NCBI GenBank assembly: GCA_902579285.1
Contig: CACHGA010000001.1
Location: forward strand, 1 to 64,000
DNA: 64,000 bases
From: an uncultured Pelagibacteraceae bacterium
GTDB lineage: Bacteria > Pseudomonadota > Alphaproteobacteria > Pelagibacterales > Pelagibacteraceae
Direction: 5' to 3'
Positions 54,014 to 63,633 of the stretch are shown here, piece by piece. Under the pieces are notes generated by a model. It had not been told where the DNA came from. It was given only the letters and a program-made list of their open reading frames with translations, and did no database searches. Each line of letters starts with the position of its first letter. The stretch's first letter is position 1. The position numbers and the translations under genes were made by a program.

Positions 54014-54447
54014 TGAATACTTACTTATTATTTAAATCACTACATTTAATAGCTGTTATATCTTGGATGGCTGGATTGTTATACTTACCAAGAATTTTTG
54101 TTTATCACGCTGAAACGTCTAATAACAAGGATAAATATGATACTTTTTTAACTATGGAAAGAAGATTACTACTCTATATTATGAATCCTTCAATGATACT
54201 TTCATGGATATTTGGTCTATTACTTTTACATTCAGTTGGTTTAAGCACTTTAAAAGAGTCCTGGTTAATTATTAAAATAGTTTTAGTTTTAGCTTTAACT
54301 TTTTACCATTTTTTCTTATTTAGTTGCCACAAAAGTTTTAGTGAAAATGAAAACATACATTCATCGAAATTTTTTAGATTTATCAATGAGGTTCCAACTA
54401 TATTGTTAATTTTTATAATATTTATCGTAGTTTTTAAGCCTATTTAG
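54013..54447 (+). CDS. hemJ: Protoporphyrinogen oxidase HemJ
   Basis: The 144-residue, four-helix membrane protein has 'LFKSLHLIAVISWMAGLLYLPRIFVYH' (from residue 6) with the conserved histidine and a second histidine in 'FYHFFLFSCHKSF'. HemJ replaces HemG/HemY in most Alphaproteobacteria and oxidises protoporphyrinogen IX just before HemH. Coupled to hemH by a 1-nt overlap. rho follows after 60 nt. Confidence 0.95.
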   Translation: MNTYLLFKSLHLIAVISWMAGLLYLPRIFVYHAETSNNKDKYDTFLTMERRLLLYIMNPSMILSWIFGLLLLHSVGLSTLKESWLIIKIVLVLALTFYHFFLFSCHKSFSENENIHSSKFFRFINEVPTILLIFIIFIVVFKPI

Positions 54448-54507
54448 GCTTGAATAATAATTATAAATCACTATATTTAAAATACTTACCTAATCAAAAA
54501 AATCATT

Positions 54508-55779
54508 ATGAATTTACAAGAACTAAAGCAAAAATCGCCTTCAGAGTTAATTACCCAAGCAGAGAAACTTGGAATCGAAAACCCAAGCACTTTAAGAAAA
54601 CAGGAAATTCTGTTTTCAATTTTAAAGAAGCTAGCAGATAAAAAAGAGCAAATCACAGGAGGCGGAGTTTTAGAAGTTTTACAGGATGGTTTCGGTTTTT
54701 TAAGAGCAATAGAGTCTAATTATCTTCCTGGTCCAGATGATATTTACGTAAGTCCAAGTCAGATCAGAAAGTTTGGATTAAGAACGGGAGACTCAGTTGA
54801 AGGTGAAATTAGAGCCCCAAAAGATGCAGAAAGATATTTTGCATTACTGAAAGTAAGTCAAATTAATTTCGAAGATCCCGACAAAGGAAGAAATAAAATT
54901 GCTTTTGATAACTTGACCCCGTTATACCCTGATCAACAACTTAAAATGGAAGTTGAAAAAAATACTGTAGAAAAAAAACCTGACCAAACAGCAAGACTGA
55001 TTGATTTAGTTAGTCCTATTGGTAAAGGACAAAGATCATTAATAATTTCTCCACCCAAAGCTGGAAAAACAATAATTTTACAAAATATTGCAAATTCTTT
55101 AGCAATAAATCATCCTGAGTGCTATCTCATGGTTTTATTGATCGATGAAAGACCAGAAGAAGTTACCGATATGCAGAGAACAGTTAAGGGAGAGGTTATT
55201 AGTTCAACATTTGATGAACCTGCGTCTAGGCACGTTGCTGTGGCAGAGATGGTAATAGAAAAAGCTAAAAGGCTTGTTGAACACAAAAAAGATGTAGTCA
55301 TTCTATTAGACTCAATAACACGACTTGGTAGAGCTTATAATGCTGTAGTACCGAGCTCTGGGAAGGTTTTAACTGGAGGTGTAGATGCAAATGCTTTACA
55401 GCGTCCAAAAAGATTCTTTGGAGCAGCCAGAAATGTTGAGCAAGGAGGATCCCTGACAATTATATCGACTGCTCTTGTTGATACCGGTAGTAGAATGGAT
55501 GAAGTTATATTTGAGGAGTTTAAAGGCACAGGTAATTCAGAGTTAATACTTGATAGAAAGATTGCAGATAAAAGAATCTACCCAGCTATTGATATTACAA
55601 GGTCAGGCACAAGAAGAGAAGAATTATTATTTAAAAAAGAAGATTTGACCAAAGTGAATGTACTAAGGAGAATTATTAGTCCAATGGGAACTATGGATGG
55701 AATAGAATTTTTAATGTCGAAATTAAAAAATACAAAAAATAACGCAGATTTTTTTATTTCAATGAACAAACCGGGATAA
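54508..55779 (+). CDS. rho: Transcription termination factor Rho
   Basis: The 423-residue hexameric RNA helicase has the N-terminal Rho domain (1-45), the cold-shock-like primary RNA site '[14 protein letters not shown]' (54-67), Walker A in 'SPPKAGKTI' (181-189), '[13 protein letters not shown]' and '[13 protein letters not shown]'. Length matches E. coli (419). Positioned after hemJ as in other Alphaproteobacteria, where mnmE usually follows directly; here three extra genes intervene. Confidence 0.98.
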   Translation: MNLQELKQKSPSELITQAEKLGIENPSTLRKQEILFSILKKLADKKEQITGGGVLEVLQDGFGFLRAIESNYLPGPDDIYVSPSQIRKFGLRTGDSVEGEIRAPKDAERYFALLKVSQINFEDPDKGRNKIAFDNLTPLYPDQQLKMEVEKNTVEKKPDQTARLIDLVSPIGKGQRSLIISPPKAGKTIILQNIANSLAINHPECYLMVLLIDERPEEVTDMQRTVKGEVISSTFDEPASRHVAVAEMVIEKAKRLVEHKKDVVILLDSITRLGRAYNAVVPSSGKVLTGGVDANALQRPKRFFGAARNVEQGGSLTIISTALVDTGSRMDEVIFEEFKGTGNSELILDRKIADKRIYPAIDITRSGTRREELLFKKEDLTKVNVLRRIISPMGTMDGIEFLMSKLKNTKNNADFFISMNKPG

Positions 55780-55801
55780 CTGTTACCAATTAATTAAAAT
55801 T

Positions 55802-56491
55802 ATGATTTTAAGTATTATAATTCCCGTTTATAATGAAGAAAAAACAGTACTTAAATCACTACAATCACTCAAAGATTTAAATAAAAATTTGTTTCAACAT
55901 GAAGTAATAGTTGTAAATGATGGTTCACAAGATAGCACAAGTAAAATTTTAAATGAAAATAAAAATTTGTATGACAAACTTTTAACAAATGAAACAAATA
56001 AAGGTAAAGGTTTTTCAATTAAAAAAGGAATAATCGAGGCAAAAGGCACACATATAATCTGTCATGATGCAGATTTAGAATATAATCCAAAAGATATTTT
56101 AAAATTTGAAAAAATTTTTGCAGATTTTGATGCCGATGGAGTTTTAGGTTCTAGATTTAATTATTCTGATTATACAAGATCCCACAATATACTAAATAAA
56201 TTCGCCAACCATTTAATTACCTTAGCTTTTAATCTTTTGTACAACACAACTTTTACTGATGTTTATTCATGCTATTTTGCATTTAAAAAAGAACTCATAG
56301 ACCCTAATTTACTTCAAACATCTGGATTCGAACAACACGCAGAAATACTTTGCAAAGTTGTAAAAAGTGGAAAAAAATTTTATGAAGTTCCAATAAATTA
56401 CAGCGGCAGATCATACTCCGAAGGAAAGAAAATCAGACCTCACCATTTTTTTTCTGTTATATACCAAATTTTTTTAAGACGTTTTATTTAA
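55802..56491 (+). CDS. Family 2 glycosyltransferase (polyprenyl-phosphate type)
   Basis: The 229-residue GT-A protein has 'SIIIPVYNEEKTVLKSLQ' (4-21), 'VVNDGSQDST' and the D-x-D metal site in 'CHDADLEY' (D93, D95). 'GSRF' and the C-terminal 'YSGRSYSEGKKI' resemble dolichyl-phosphate mannose synthases. No trailing membrane helices exist. It likely transfers a sugar to a polyprenyl phosphate used by a membrane transferase; the next gene is a candidate. It overlaps that convergent gene by 18 nt. Confidence 0.9.
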   Translation: MILSIIIPVYNEEKTVLKSLQSLKDLNKNLFQHEVIVVNDGSQDSTSKILNENKNLYDKLLTNETNKGKGFSIKKGIIEAKGTHIICHDADLEYNPKDILKFEKIFADFDADGVLGSRFNYSDYTRSHNILNKFANHLITLAFNLLYNTTFTDVYSCYFAFKKELIDPNLLQTSGFEQHAEILCKVVKSGKKFYEVPINYSGRSYSEGKKIRPHHFFSVIYQIFLRRFI

Positions 56492-57667
56492 AATATCTAA
56501 ATTACATAATGAAAAGAAGCCCAGAAGAAGTGTGAGAGACTCTACAACTCTATTGGCACTTGTTTCTAGATGATAATTTATATCATACGGTGTTGAGAAA
56601 TAAATTATCAGCAATAAAGCCAAATATGAGCTAAATAAAAAAATTACAAAATAAAATAATTTCTTATTAAAATTAAAATAAAATGAAAAAGCAAAGAATA
56701 GTAAAGCAATAATTACTTTTTCATTTGATATTATTAGATATTGAAAGAAGAGTAAAAAATTTTCTAGAACTACTAATCTTTCCAATAAATTTTCATTTAA
56801 TAAACTAAAAGTAAAGTCTGTATTTGAAATACCATTTTTGTAACAAAATATTTTCCAAACTATGAAAGGTAAAAAAGAAAAACAAAGTATTAATATTCTC
56901 CTTAAATTAAAAAGTAATTTTTTTTCAAAAAGACTTACAAATGAAGCAGTAAGGAAGATTAATACCAATAATGCAAATCCTTCATTTTTCAATAATGAAA
57001 GACAAACGCAAAATAAAAATGTTGAAAAAATAAAAATTGGATTATTATTTTCATTTTTTCTAGAAAAAAATATTTCATATATACAATATGCTGTAGTAAT
57101 AAAATAAATAGCTACCAACCCATCAATTCCACCATCATACAAATGGGTTCCTAAAAAAAATATTATTAAAGATAATAAAATTAAGTATTTTTTTTTATCA
57201 ATATGGCTAGATAAAAAAATTAGTGGGGCGAGATAAAAAAATGTATAGGCACTTTTGGGGAATACTTCGTGCCAATAGCCACTTAAAAAAGCAAATGAAG
57301 CTGAAAAAGCGTGTGGTAATAATGGATAATCGTTATGGCTAAAAACTGCATAGTTATCTGCTACAGAATAAAGTGACTGATCAAAAAAAATTCTTTTTGC
57401 ATGAAATAAGTATAAACTTCTAAGATCCCAACCTTCTGCAGCAGTACCCAAACAAATTATAACTATTAATAAAAAATAAATTTTTAGTGATAAATTATTT
57501 TTAAAATTTTTTGTGTAAAAATATATAATTGATACAAAAAATAAAATTATATTAATTTTTAAAATTAAATTAAAAAAACCCAAACTCATAAAAAAATAAT
57601 TACTAAGAATTAGCAACAAAAGGATTATTGAGATCTTATTATTAAAACTTTTTAATTCTATGGGCAT
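56474..57667 (-). CDS. Multi-pass membrane protein, possible GT-C glycosyltransferase
   Basis: The 397-residue protein has about ten hydrophobic helices. After the third helix comes a loop with 'GTAAEGWDLRSLYLFHAKRIF' (near residues 73-93), where an acidic residue sits as in ArnT/GT39-like enzymes, and 'YDGGIDGLVAIYFI' further on. The whole is consistent with a GT-C transferase using a lipid-linked sugar, but I cannot assign a family. It overlaps the next gene upstream (126 aa) by 10 nt and the GT2 gene by 18 nt, so all three are packed as a unit. Confidence 0.72.
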   Translation of the reverse strand: MPIELKSFNNKISIILLLLILSNYFFMSLGFFNLILKINIILFFVSIIYFYTKNFKNNLSLKIYFLLIVIICLGTAAEGWDLRSLYLFHAKRIFFDQSLYSVADNYAVFSHNDYPLLPHAFSASFAFLSGYWHEVFPKSAYTFFYLAPLIFLSSHIDKKKYLILLSLIIFFLGTHLYDGGIDGLVAIYFITTAYCIYEIFFSRKNENNNPIFIFSTFLFCVCLSLLKNEGFALLVLIFLTASFVSLFEKKLLFNLRRILILCFSFLPFIVWKIFCYKNGISNTDFTFSLLNENLLERLVVLENFLLFFQYLIISNEKVIIALLFFAFSFYFNFNKKLFYFVIFLFSSYLALLLIIYFSTPYDINYHLETSANRVVESLTLLLGFFSLCNLDILNKTS

Positions 57668-58038
57668 TTTTGTAGTTCTATGTATTGTCCTTTAAATATA
57701 CTTTCACAATTTTGATTTTCTTCTAAAGACACTAAGATATATTTTGATTTAGGATCAAATCTGATTGGATAATTTAATTCAATAACTCTTTGAAAGAAAT
57801 ACATTTCATTTCTTAATTTTGTACTTAAGTTAAATTTATTTATATCGTTTGAAATTAGTATTTTTCTAGTTTCAATTATTCTCTCAGGCAAAAAATAGGA
57901 CAAATAAGAATTTTTTTTAAACGGATTACTTAGTATCTGAAGCTTAAAATTGCTTCTTTCACTCCAATAATAAAGAATTTGGAGAATTCCTAGTATAAAA
58001 AAAAAAATTATTAATTTGTTTTTTTTTAAATAAGTCAT
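57658..58038 (-). CDS. Unknown membrane-anchored protein
   Basis: The 126-residue protein has one N-terminal helix (residues 9-24) and a polar extracytoplasmic part of about 100 residues with two cysteines near the end ('NCESIFKGQYIELQKCP'). I do not recognise it. Its 3' end overlaps the multi-pass membrane protein by 10 nt, so they probably act together. It begins 49 nt from the divergent mnmE start. Confidence 0.65.
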   Translation of the reverse strand: MTYLKKNKLIIFFFILGILQILYYWSERSNFKLQILSNPFKKNSYLSYFLPERIIETRKILISNDINKFNLSTKLRNEMYFFQRVIELNYPIRFDPKSKYILVSLEENQNCESIFKGQYIELQKCP

Positions 58039-58087
58039 CTAAAAACTTATATATTATATGATATCAATAATATAAAACCTAGTTAAT

Positions 58088-59422
58088 ATGAACATTTTTG
58101 CATTATCCTCTGGAAAAGGCCCAAGCGGCATAGCTATAGTTAGAATATCTGGTCCGCAGACACTCAATATTTGCAAAGCATTAACAAATGAAAAAAATAT
58201 TAAATCAAATCAGATAAATTTATGTAAATTTATAGATCCAAAAAATAAAAAAATCATCGATCCTGAAGCACTACTTTTATGGTTTCCAAAGCCACACAGT
58301 TTCACAGGTGATGATTTAGCTGAACTACACATACATGGAAGTAATGCAGTAATAACTTATCTTTTAAAGGTCTTGTCTGATCAAAAAAATTGTAGATTAG
58401 CTGAGCCTGGTGAATTCACTAAAATTGCCTTTCAAAATAATAAGATTGATTTAGTTAAGGCAGAAAGTATCGGGGATTTAATACATTCCGAAACAGAATT
58501 ACAGAGGGAACAAGCAGCAAATTTAGTTCAAGGACATGCATCCAAATATTATGAAAACTTAAGAGAAAAATTAGTTAAATCATTATCGTATATAGAGGCT
58601 AAAATAGACTTTGCAGAAGATGATCTTCCTGGAAGTGTTTTAAAGGAAGTTCAGAAATCAATCAAACAAGTTCACAATGATATTAAACAGATTTTAGAGG
58701 ACCAAAAAGTTGGGGAAAAAATAAGAGATGGTTTTAGAATATCTATAATAGGAGACGTTAATGCTGGCAAGTCATCTTTATTAAATCTTCTTTCAAAAAG
58801 AGATGCTGCAATCGTCTCGGAGGAGGAAGGTACCACAAGAGATGTGGTCGAAACCTATTTAAATATAGATGGATATCCTGTTATTTTGGCTGATACTGCG
58901 GGTATAAGAAAAGCTAAAAATAAGGTCGAAAAAGAGGGTATTAAAAGAGCTATTAAAAAAGCAAAAGAAGCTGATTTAACTTTAGTCATGATCGATGTAT
59001 CAAAAAAAACAATCAATACTGACGTTAAAAAATTAATTAATAAAGACTGTATATTAGTTTTTAATAAATCCGATTTAAGTAAAAAAACCCCAAAAAATGA
59101 ATTTAAGAAGAATGATCAAATTTTAATATCTGTTAAAAATAGTAAAAACATCGATAGGCTCATAAAGACAATAAAAGAGAAGCTAAGTAAAAAATTTATG
59201 AAAGCGAACAATATTTTAGTTACAAGAGAGAGGCATCGAGTAAAACTTAATGCAGCGTTAAAGGAAATAGAAAAATTTTTAAAGAAAGATCAAAAAAAAG
59301 AGATAGAGACAGCTGCAGAAGATCTTAGACTTGCCACAAGACATCTTGGAAGCATAGTAGGCAAGGTTGATGTTGAAGAAATACTGGGATCTATATTCCA
59401 GGACTTTTGTATCGGTAAATAA
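58088..59422 (+). CDS. mnmE: tRNA modification GTPase MnmE
   Basis: The 444-residue protein, with MnmG, makes the (carboxymethyl)aminomethyl group at U34 of tRNAs. The N-terminal folate-binding domain starts 'IFALSSGKGPSGIAIVRISG'. P-loop 'GDVNAGKSS' is at residues 222-230, 'EEGTTRDVVE' and 'DTAGIRK' follow, and the C-terminal C-x-G-K motif is 'FCIGK' at the very end. It is followed 47 nt later by its partner mnmG. Confidence 0.97.
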   Translation: MNIFALSSGKGPSGIAIVRISGPQTLNICKALTNEKNIKSNQINLCKFIDPKNKKIIDPEALLLWFPKPHSFTGDDLAELHIHGSNAVITYLLKVLSDQKNCRLAEPGEFTKIAFQNNKIDLVKAESIGDLIHSETELQREQAANLVQGHASKYYENLREKLVKSLSYIEAKIDFAEDDLPGSVLKEVQKSIKQVHNDIKQILEDQKVGEKIRDGFRISIIGDVNAGKSSLLNLLSKRDAAIVSEEEGTTRDVVETYLNIDGYPVILADTAGIRKAKNKVEKEGIKRAIKKAKEADLTLVMIDVSKKTINTDVKKLINKDCILVFNKSDLSKKTPKNEFKKNDQILISVKNSKNIDRLIKTIKEKLSKKFMKANNILVTRERHRVKLNAALKEIEKFLKKDQKKEIETAAEDLRLATRHLGSIVGKVDVEEILGSIFQDFCIGK

Positions 59423-59469
59423 CTCATCTTTGAGCTTGTAAAATCATATTTCATCGATACATTCTCTAA

Positions 59470-61341
59470 ATGAACAATAAAATGACCTTTGATGTGGCTG
59501 TAATAGGCGGTGGACACGCTGGATGTGAGGCTGCAGCAGCATCGGCCAGAATTGGCGTAAATACTGGTCTTTTTACACATAAAATAGAGACTATAGGTGA
59601 AATGTCGTGCAATCCTGCCATCGGAGGACTAGGCAAGGGTCACTTGGTTCGTGAAATTGATGCCCTGGATGGTGTCATGGGTGATGTAGCTGACAAATCA
59701 GGCATTCAGTTTAGATTGTTGAATAGAAGTAGAGGTCCAGCAGTCCGAGGACCACGAACTCAATCAGACAGAAAGCTTTACAAGAAATATATGCAGGAAC
59801 TATTGCTCAACTATCAAAATTTAGAGGTGATAGCTGATCCTGTTGTGAAATTCATCTTCGAGAAAGATAAAATTAAAGGTTTCATTTGTCAAAGCGGAAA
59901 AGTGGTAGAGTGTAGTCAGCTAATTCTTACCACAGGAACTTTTTTAAATGGTTTAATACACATAGGGGAAAAACAGATACCAGCTGGTAGATATGATGAA
60001 AAACCCTCTACAGGATTAAGTGAACAATTAGAAAAATTTAACATCAAAATTGGAAGACTTAAAACTGGTACACCTCCAAGGCTAGATGGTAGAACTATTA
60101 ATTATAAAAATCTGGAAATGCAGCCAGCCGATGAGGAACCGTATTTTTTTTCATTTCTAACTACTAAAGCTATCAATAAACAAATTAGTTGTGGTATGAC
60201 TTATACTAACGACGCCGTTCATAAAATTATAAGTGATAACATTTCAAGAAGCGCTATGTACTCTGGTAACATCAAAGGGGTAGGCCCGAGATACTGTCCG
60301 TCCATTGAAGACAAAATTGTTAAATTTAAGGAAAAACAAAAACATCAAATTTTTTTAGAACCCGAAGGATTAGATGATCATACAGTTTATCCTAATGGGA
60401 TTTCGACCTCTCTACCAGAGGACGTACAGCTTAAAATATTGGCCAAAATTAAGGGTCTAGAAGACGTTAAAATGGTGAGATCTGGATACGCTATAGAGTA
60501 TGATTATGTTGATCCAAGGGAGCTAAAAGCGAGTCTAGAAGCCAAAAAAATAGGCTCTCTTTTTCTTGCGGGTCAAATTAATGGTACAACAGGTTATGAG
60601 GAAGCAGCGGCCCAAGGATTGATAGCAGGAATTAATGCTGCTCTAAAAATTAAAAAGGCTGAAGAATTTATCTTAGACAGATCTAGTTCATATATTGGAG
60701 TTATGATAGATGATCTTATTACGAAGGGTGTAACTGAACCTTATAGGATGTTTACTTCAAGGGCTGAATACCGACTTTCATTGAGAGCAGATAATGCAGA
60801 TCAAAGGCTCACATCTTTAGGCATAAAAATAAATTTGGTCAAAGACAAACGAAAAAAATTATTTAATGAGAAAAGAAAAAAAATTAATGCTCTTGAAATG
60901 TCTTTATCTAATAAATTTTTAACACCAAATGCTGCCGCGAAGCATTCCATTAAAATTGCAATGGATGGTGTCAAAAGATCTGGATTAGATATCTTAGGAA
61001 TAAAAAATGTGACTTTAAATAAGTTAAGATCAATTTGGGCTGATATACCCTACTATGGACATAATATTGAAGAGCAGGTTGAAATAAACGCTCACTACTC
61101 AGGTTATTTACCTAGGCAAGAGAGTGATATTGAAACTTTTAAAAAAGATGAGGGTTTGTTGATACCAACCGAGATTGATTACGATTCCTTTAGTGGTCTG
61201 TCTAATGAAGTTAAGTCAAAATTAAAACTAATTAGACCAAAGACCCTAGGACAAGCCTTAAGGATCGATGGAGTCACCCCTGCCGCTGCAATAATATTAT
61301 TAGGAGCAATAAAAAAGGCAAAAAGCAGAATATCAGCCTAG
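59470..61341 (+). CDS. mnmG: tRNA modification enzyme MnmG (GidA)
   Basis: The 623-residue FAD protein has '[17 protein letters not shown]' (residues 10-26), '[23 protein letters not shown]' region and the double-cysteine motif in '[10 protein letters not shown]', plus '[16 protein letters not shown]'. It works with MnmE at the wobble uridine. ATG at 59470; an in-frame ATG four codons later is equally possible. rsmG begins 7 nt after the stop. Confidence 0.97.
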   Translation: MNNKMTFDVAVIGGGHAGCEAAAASARIGVNTGLFTHKIETIGEMSCNPAIGGLGKGHLVREIDALDGVMGDVADKSGIQFRLLNRSRGPAVRGPRTQSDRKLYKKYMQELLLNYQNLEVIADPVVKFIFEKDKIKGFICQSGKVVECSQLILTTGTFLNGLIHIGEKQIPAGRYDEKPSTGLSEQLEKFNIKIGRLKTGTPPRLDGRTINYKNLEMQPADEEPYFFSFLTTKAINKQISCGMTYTNDAVHKIISDNISRSAMYSGNIKGVGPRYCPSIEDKIVKFKEKQKHQIFLEPEGLDDHTVYPNGISTSLPEDVQLKILAKIKGLEDVKMVRSGYAIEYDYVDPRELKASLEAKKIGSLFLAGQINGTTGYEEAAAQGLIAGINAALKIKKAEEFILDRSSSYIGVMIDDLITKGVTEPYRMFTSRAEYRLSLRADNADQRLTSLGIKINLVKDKRKKLFNEKRKKINALEMSLSNKFLTPNAAAKHSIKIAMDGVKRSGLDILGIKNVTLNKLRSIWADIPYYGHNIEEQVEINAHYSGYLPRQESDIETFKKDEGLLIPTEIDYDSFSGLSNEVKSKLKLIRPKTLGQALRIDGVTPAAAIILLGAIKKAKSRISA

Positions 61342-61348
61342 AATCCTT

Positions 61349-61987
61349 ATGAATTCTAGTGAATTTAATTATAAATCAAAGCTGGTTTTGGTTAAAAGTC
61401 TAAATTTTAGTGATAAAAAAATTAAACTCATTGAAATTTTTGTTAAAGAAGTTCTAAATTTTAATAAAAAGTACAATTTAATCTCAAAAAGTTCAGAAAA
61501 GGATATTTGGAACAGGCACGTACTGGATTCTGCTCAGCTTATAAATTATATAGACCATAAAAATTTTAATAGTTTATCTGACCTTGGTACTGGTGGTGGG
61601 TTTCCTGGAATTATATTATCTATCTTCTATAATGATATTACCACGTTTCACGTGAAACTTTATGATAAATCAAAAGTTAAGGTTAAATTTATTAAATATA
61701 TTATTGATAAAATAAACCTTAATAATGTTGCTATATATGATAATGATTATCAATCTCATATAATAGATACACAATATATTGTTTGTCGTGCCTTCAAAAA
61801 ATTGCCAGAAATACTGAGAATTTCACGTGAAACTCATAAAAAACCACATAAACTTATCGTGATGCTTGGAAAGAGTGCACAGGACGAGATAAATAAAGCT
61901 TCAAAGGATTTAATTTATAAGTATAAGCTAGTTAATAGCATCACTAGTACTGATTCTAAAATTTTACTGGTGGATGTAAAAAAATAA
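61349..61987 (+). CDS. rsmG: 16S rRNA (guanine-527-N7)-methyltransferase
   Basis: The 212-residue methyltransferase has the SAM loop 'SDLGTGGGFPGIILSIF' (about residues 76-92) and 'WNRHVLDSAQL' upstream, both typical RsmG. It methylates G527 of 16S rRNA. Two parS-like palindromes lie inside the coding sequence. parA starts 3 nt after the stop, so mnmG-rsmG-parA-parB forms one block. Confidence 0.96.
   Translation: MNSSEFNYKSKLVLVKSLNFSDKKIKLIEIFVKEVLNFNKKYNLISKSSEKDIWNRHVLDSAQLINYIDHKNFNSLSDLGTGGGFPGIILSIFYNDITTFHVKLYDKSKVKVKFIKYIIDKINLNNVAIYDNDYQSHIIDTQYIVCRAFKKLPEILRISRETHKKPHKLIVMLGKSAQDEINKASKDLIYKYKLVNSITSTDSKILLVDVKK
61645..61658. other. parS: parS-like centromere site (perfect palindrome)
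   Basis: GTTTCACGTGAAAC is the inner 14 nt of the parS consensus TGTTTCACGTGAAACA. It is perfectly palindromic, with outer bases C and T deviating. It is read in frame as part of rsmG (residues T-F-H-V-K), 0.3 kb upstream of parA. Confidence 0.9.
61820..61833. other. parS: Second parS-like site
   Basis: ATTTCACGTGAAAC matches the core parS palindrome with one mismatch at its first base. It lies 175 nt after the first site, also inside rsmG. Paired sites close together next to parAB support a ParB-loading centre. Confidence 0.85.
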
Positions 61988-61990
61988 ATT

Positions 61991-62791
61991 GTGGCTAGAT
62001 CTGTAATATCAGTAATAAATCAAAAAGGTGGAGTCGGAAAGACAACGACGGTAATAAATCTTGCTAGCGCTTTAGCCCAAAAAGGCAAAAGGATTTTAGT
62101 GGTAGACCTAGACCCGCAAGGGAACGCTACTACTGGCTTAGGCAAATCTAACAATGATGAGTCTAAAAGTATTTACAACGTGCTAATCGGTAAAACTTCA
62201 GTTCAAAACGCAATCCAGGAAAGTAACATAAAAAATTTAGACTTAATCGGATCCAACGTGAATCTATCCGGTCTGGAAGTTGAAACAGCTAATGATGCAA
62301 ATAAAGCTTTTCTTTTAAAGAAGATTTTATTAGAGGAAAATAAATCATTAATAAGAAGATACGAGAACATCTTTATTGACTGCCCACCCTCACTGAGTCT
62401 CTTAACAATTATGTCATTAGTCTTAGCTGATGACTTATTAATACCACTGCAAACAGAATTTTTCGCTTTAGAGGGAATTTCCCAATTAGTTAAAACAATT
62501 GATAGAATTAAGGTTAACCTAAATCCTGAACTTGGGATTAGAGGTGTGTTACTTACTATGTATGACAAGCGAAATAAGCTGTCATCTCAAGTTGATTTGG
62601 AGGCAAGAAAACATTTTGAGGATAAAGTTTATAAGACAGTAGTTCCAAGAAATGTCAGATTGTCAGAGGCACCTTCACATGGAATGCCATGTATTGTTTA
62701 TGACAAGAACTGTTCAGGCAGTAAATCATATATCAAACTCGCAGAAGAGTTTCTTGAACAAAATGATGAAAAAATAGGAAGTGCTGCATGA
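61991..62791 (+). CDS. parA: Chromosome partitioning ATPase ParA
   Basis: The 266-residue deviant-Walker ATPase has 'KGGVGKTTTVINLASAL' from residue 12 (signature lysine at K12) and 'DLDPQGNATTGLG'. It forms a nucleoid gradient that moves ParB-parS complexes. The start is GTG. The stop overlaps the parB ATG by 4 nt. Confidence 0.97.
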   Translation: MARSVISVINQKGGVGKTTTVINLASALAQKGKRILVVDLDPQGNATTGLGKSNNDESKSIYNVLIGKTSVQNAIQESNIKNLDLIGSNVNLSGLEVETANDANKAFLLKKILLEENKSLIRRYENIFIDCPPSLSLLTIMSLVLADDLLIPLQTEFFALEGISQLVKTIDRIKVNLNPELGIRGVLLTMYDKRNKLSSQVDLEARKHFEDKVYKTVVPRNVRLSEAPSHGMPCIVYDKNCSGSKSYIKLAEEFLEQNDEKIGSAA

Positions 62792-63633
62792 GTGCTCAAA
62801 AAAAAGGACTCGGAAAAGGCTTATCGGCTTTATTTGGTGAAATAGAAAATAAAATTGATAATAAAAGAAATCAAAAAAATACCATTGCGATTTCAGACAT
62901 TGAAAGAAATAAATATCAGCCAAGAATGATTTTCGATGAAGAAAAATTGGAAGAGCTGAGTTTGTCCATAAAAGAAAATGGAATAATACAGCCAATAGCT
63001 GTAAGACCAAATAAATATGATCCAGGAAAATTTGAAATTGTAGCTGGAGAACGAAGGTGGCTTGCCGCACAAAAAGCTGGATTAAATGAAGTTCCAGTTA
63101 TAGTTTTGAATATAGACGATCAAAAAAGTTTGGAAATTGCAATTGTTGAGAATGTTCAAAGACAGGATCTAAATATCATTGAGGAGGCAAAAGGATATCA
63201 AAGACTTAGTCAAGAGTTTGGATATGATCAAGATAAAATTTCAAAATTAATGTCTAAAAGCAGAAGTCATGTAAGCAACACTCTTAGACTATTAACCTTG
63301 CCAGGTGATGTAATCGGTCTGATAGAGGAAGGCAAATTGACGGCTGGTCAAGCTAGACCCTTAGTTGGGATGCCAAATGCTTCAGAAGTCGCAGAAAATA
63401 TAGCAAAAAAGAAGGTAGCTGCAAGACAAGTCGAGTCTATGGTGAAGGGAAAAAAAGGCAAAAAGACCGACACAATCGAAGATCCAAATATTATTTTCGT
63501 GAGAAATGAATTAGAAAGCAAGCTAGGGCTGAATGTCGAAATAATGAATAAAAAAAATAACTCAGGTAAGGTAGTTATCAAATATAAAACGTTAGACCAA
63601 TTTGAATTGATTTCTAAGCTTCTCACTAAGTAG
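62788..63633 (+). CDS. parB: Chromosome partitioning protein ParB
   Basis: The 281-residue CTPase clamp starts with 'KKGLGKGLSALFG' (5-17). It has 'AGERRWLAAQKAGL' (86-99), 'VENVQRQDLNIIEEA' and the helix-turn-helix 'QDKISKLMSKSRSHVSNTLRLL'. It loads at parS, two candidates for which lie about 1 kb upstream. Overlaps parA by 4 nt (ATGA) and the convergent holA by 8 nt. Confidence 0.97.
   Translation: MSAQKKGLGKGLSALFGEIENKIDNKRNQKNTIAISDIERNKYQPRMIFDEEKLEELSLSIKENGIIQPIAVRPNKYDPGKFEIVAGERRWLAAQKAGLNEVPVIVLNIDDQKSLEIAIVENVQRQDLNIIEEAKGYQRLSQEFGYDQDKISKLMSKSRSHVSNTLRLLTLPGDVIGLIEEGKLTAGQARPLVGMPNASEVAENIAKKKVAARQVESMVKGKKGKKTDTIEDPNIIFVRNELESKLGLNVEIMNKKNNSGKVVIKYKTLDQFELISKLLTK

Noticed and set aside
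54450-54641. Frame overlapping the start of rho
   Set aside because: Out of frame with rho, whose N-terminus matches the family; no domain or RBS.
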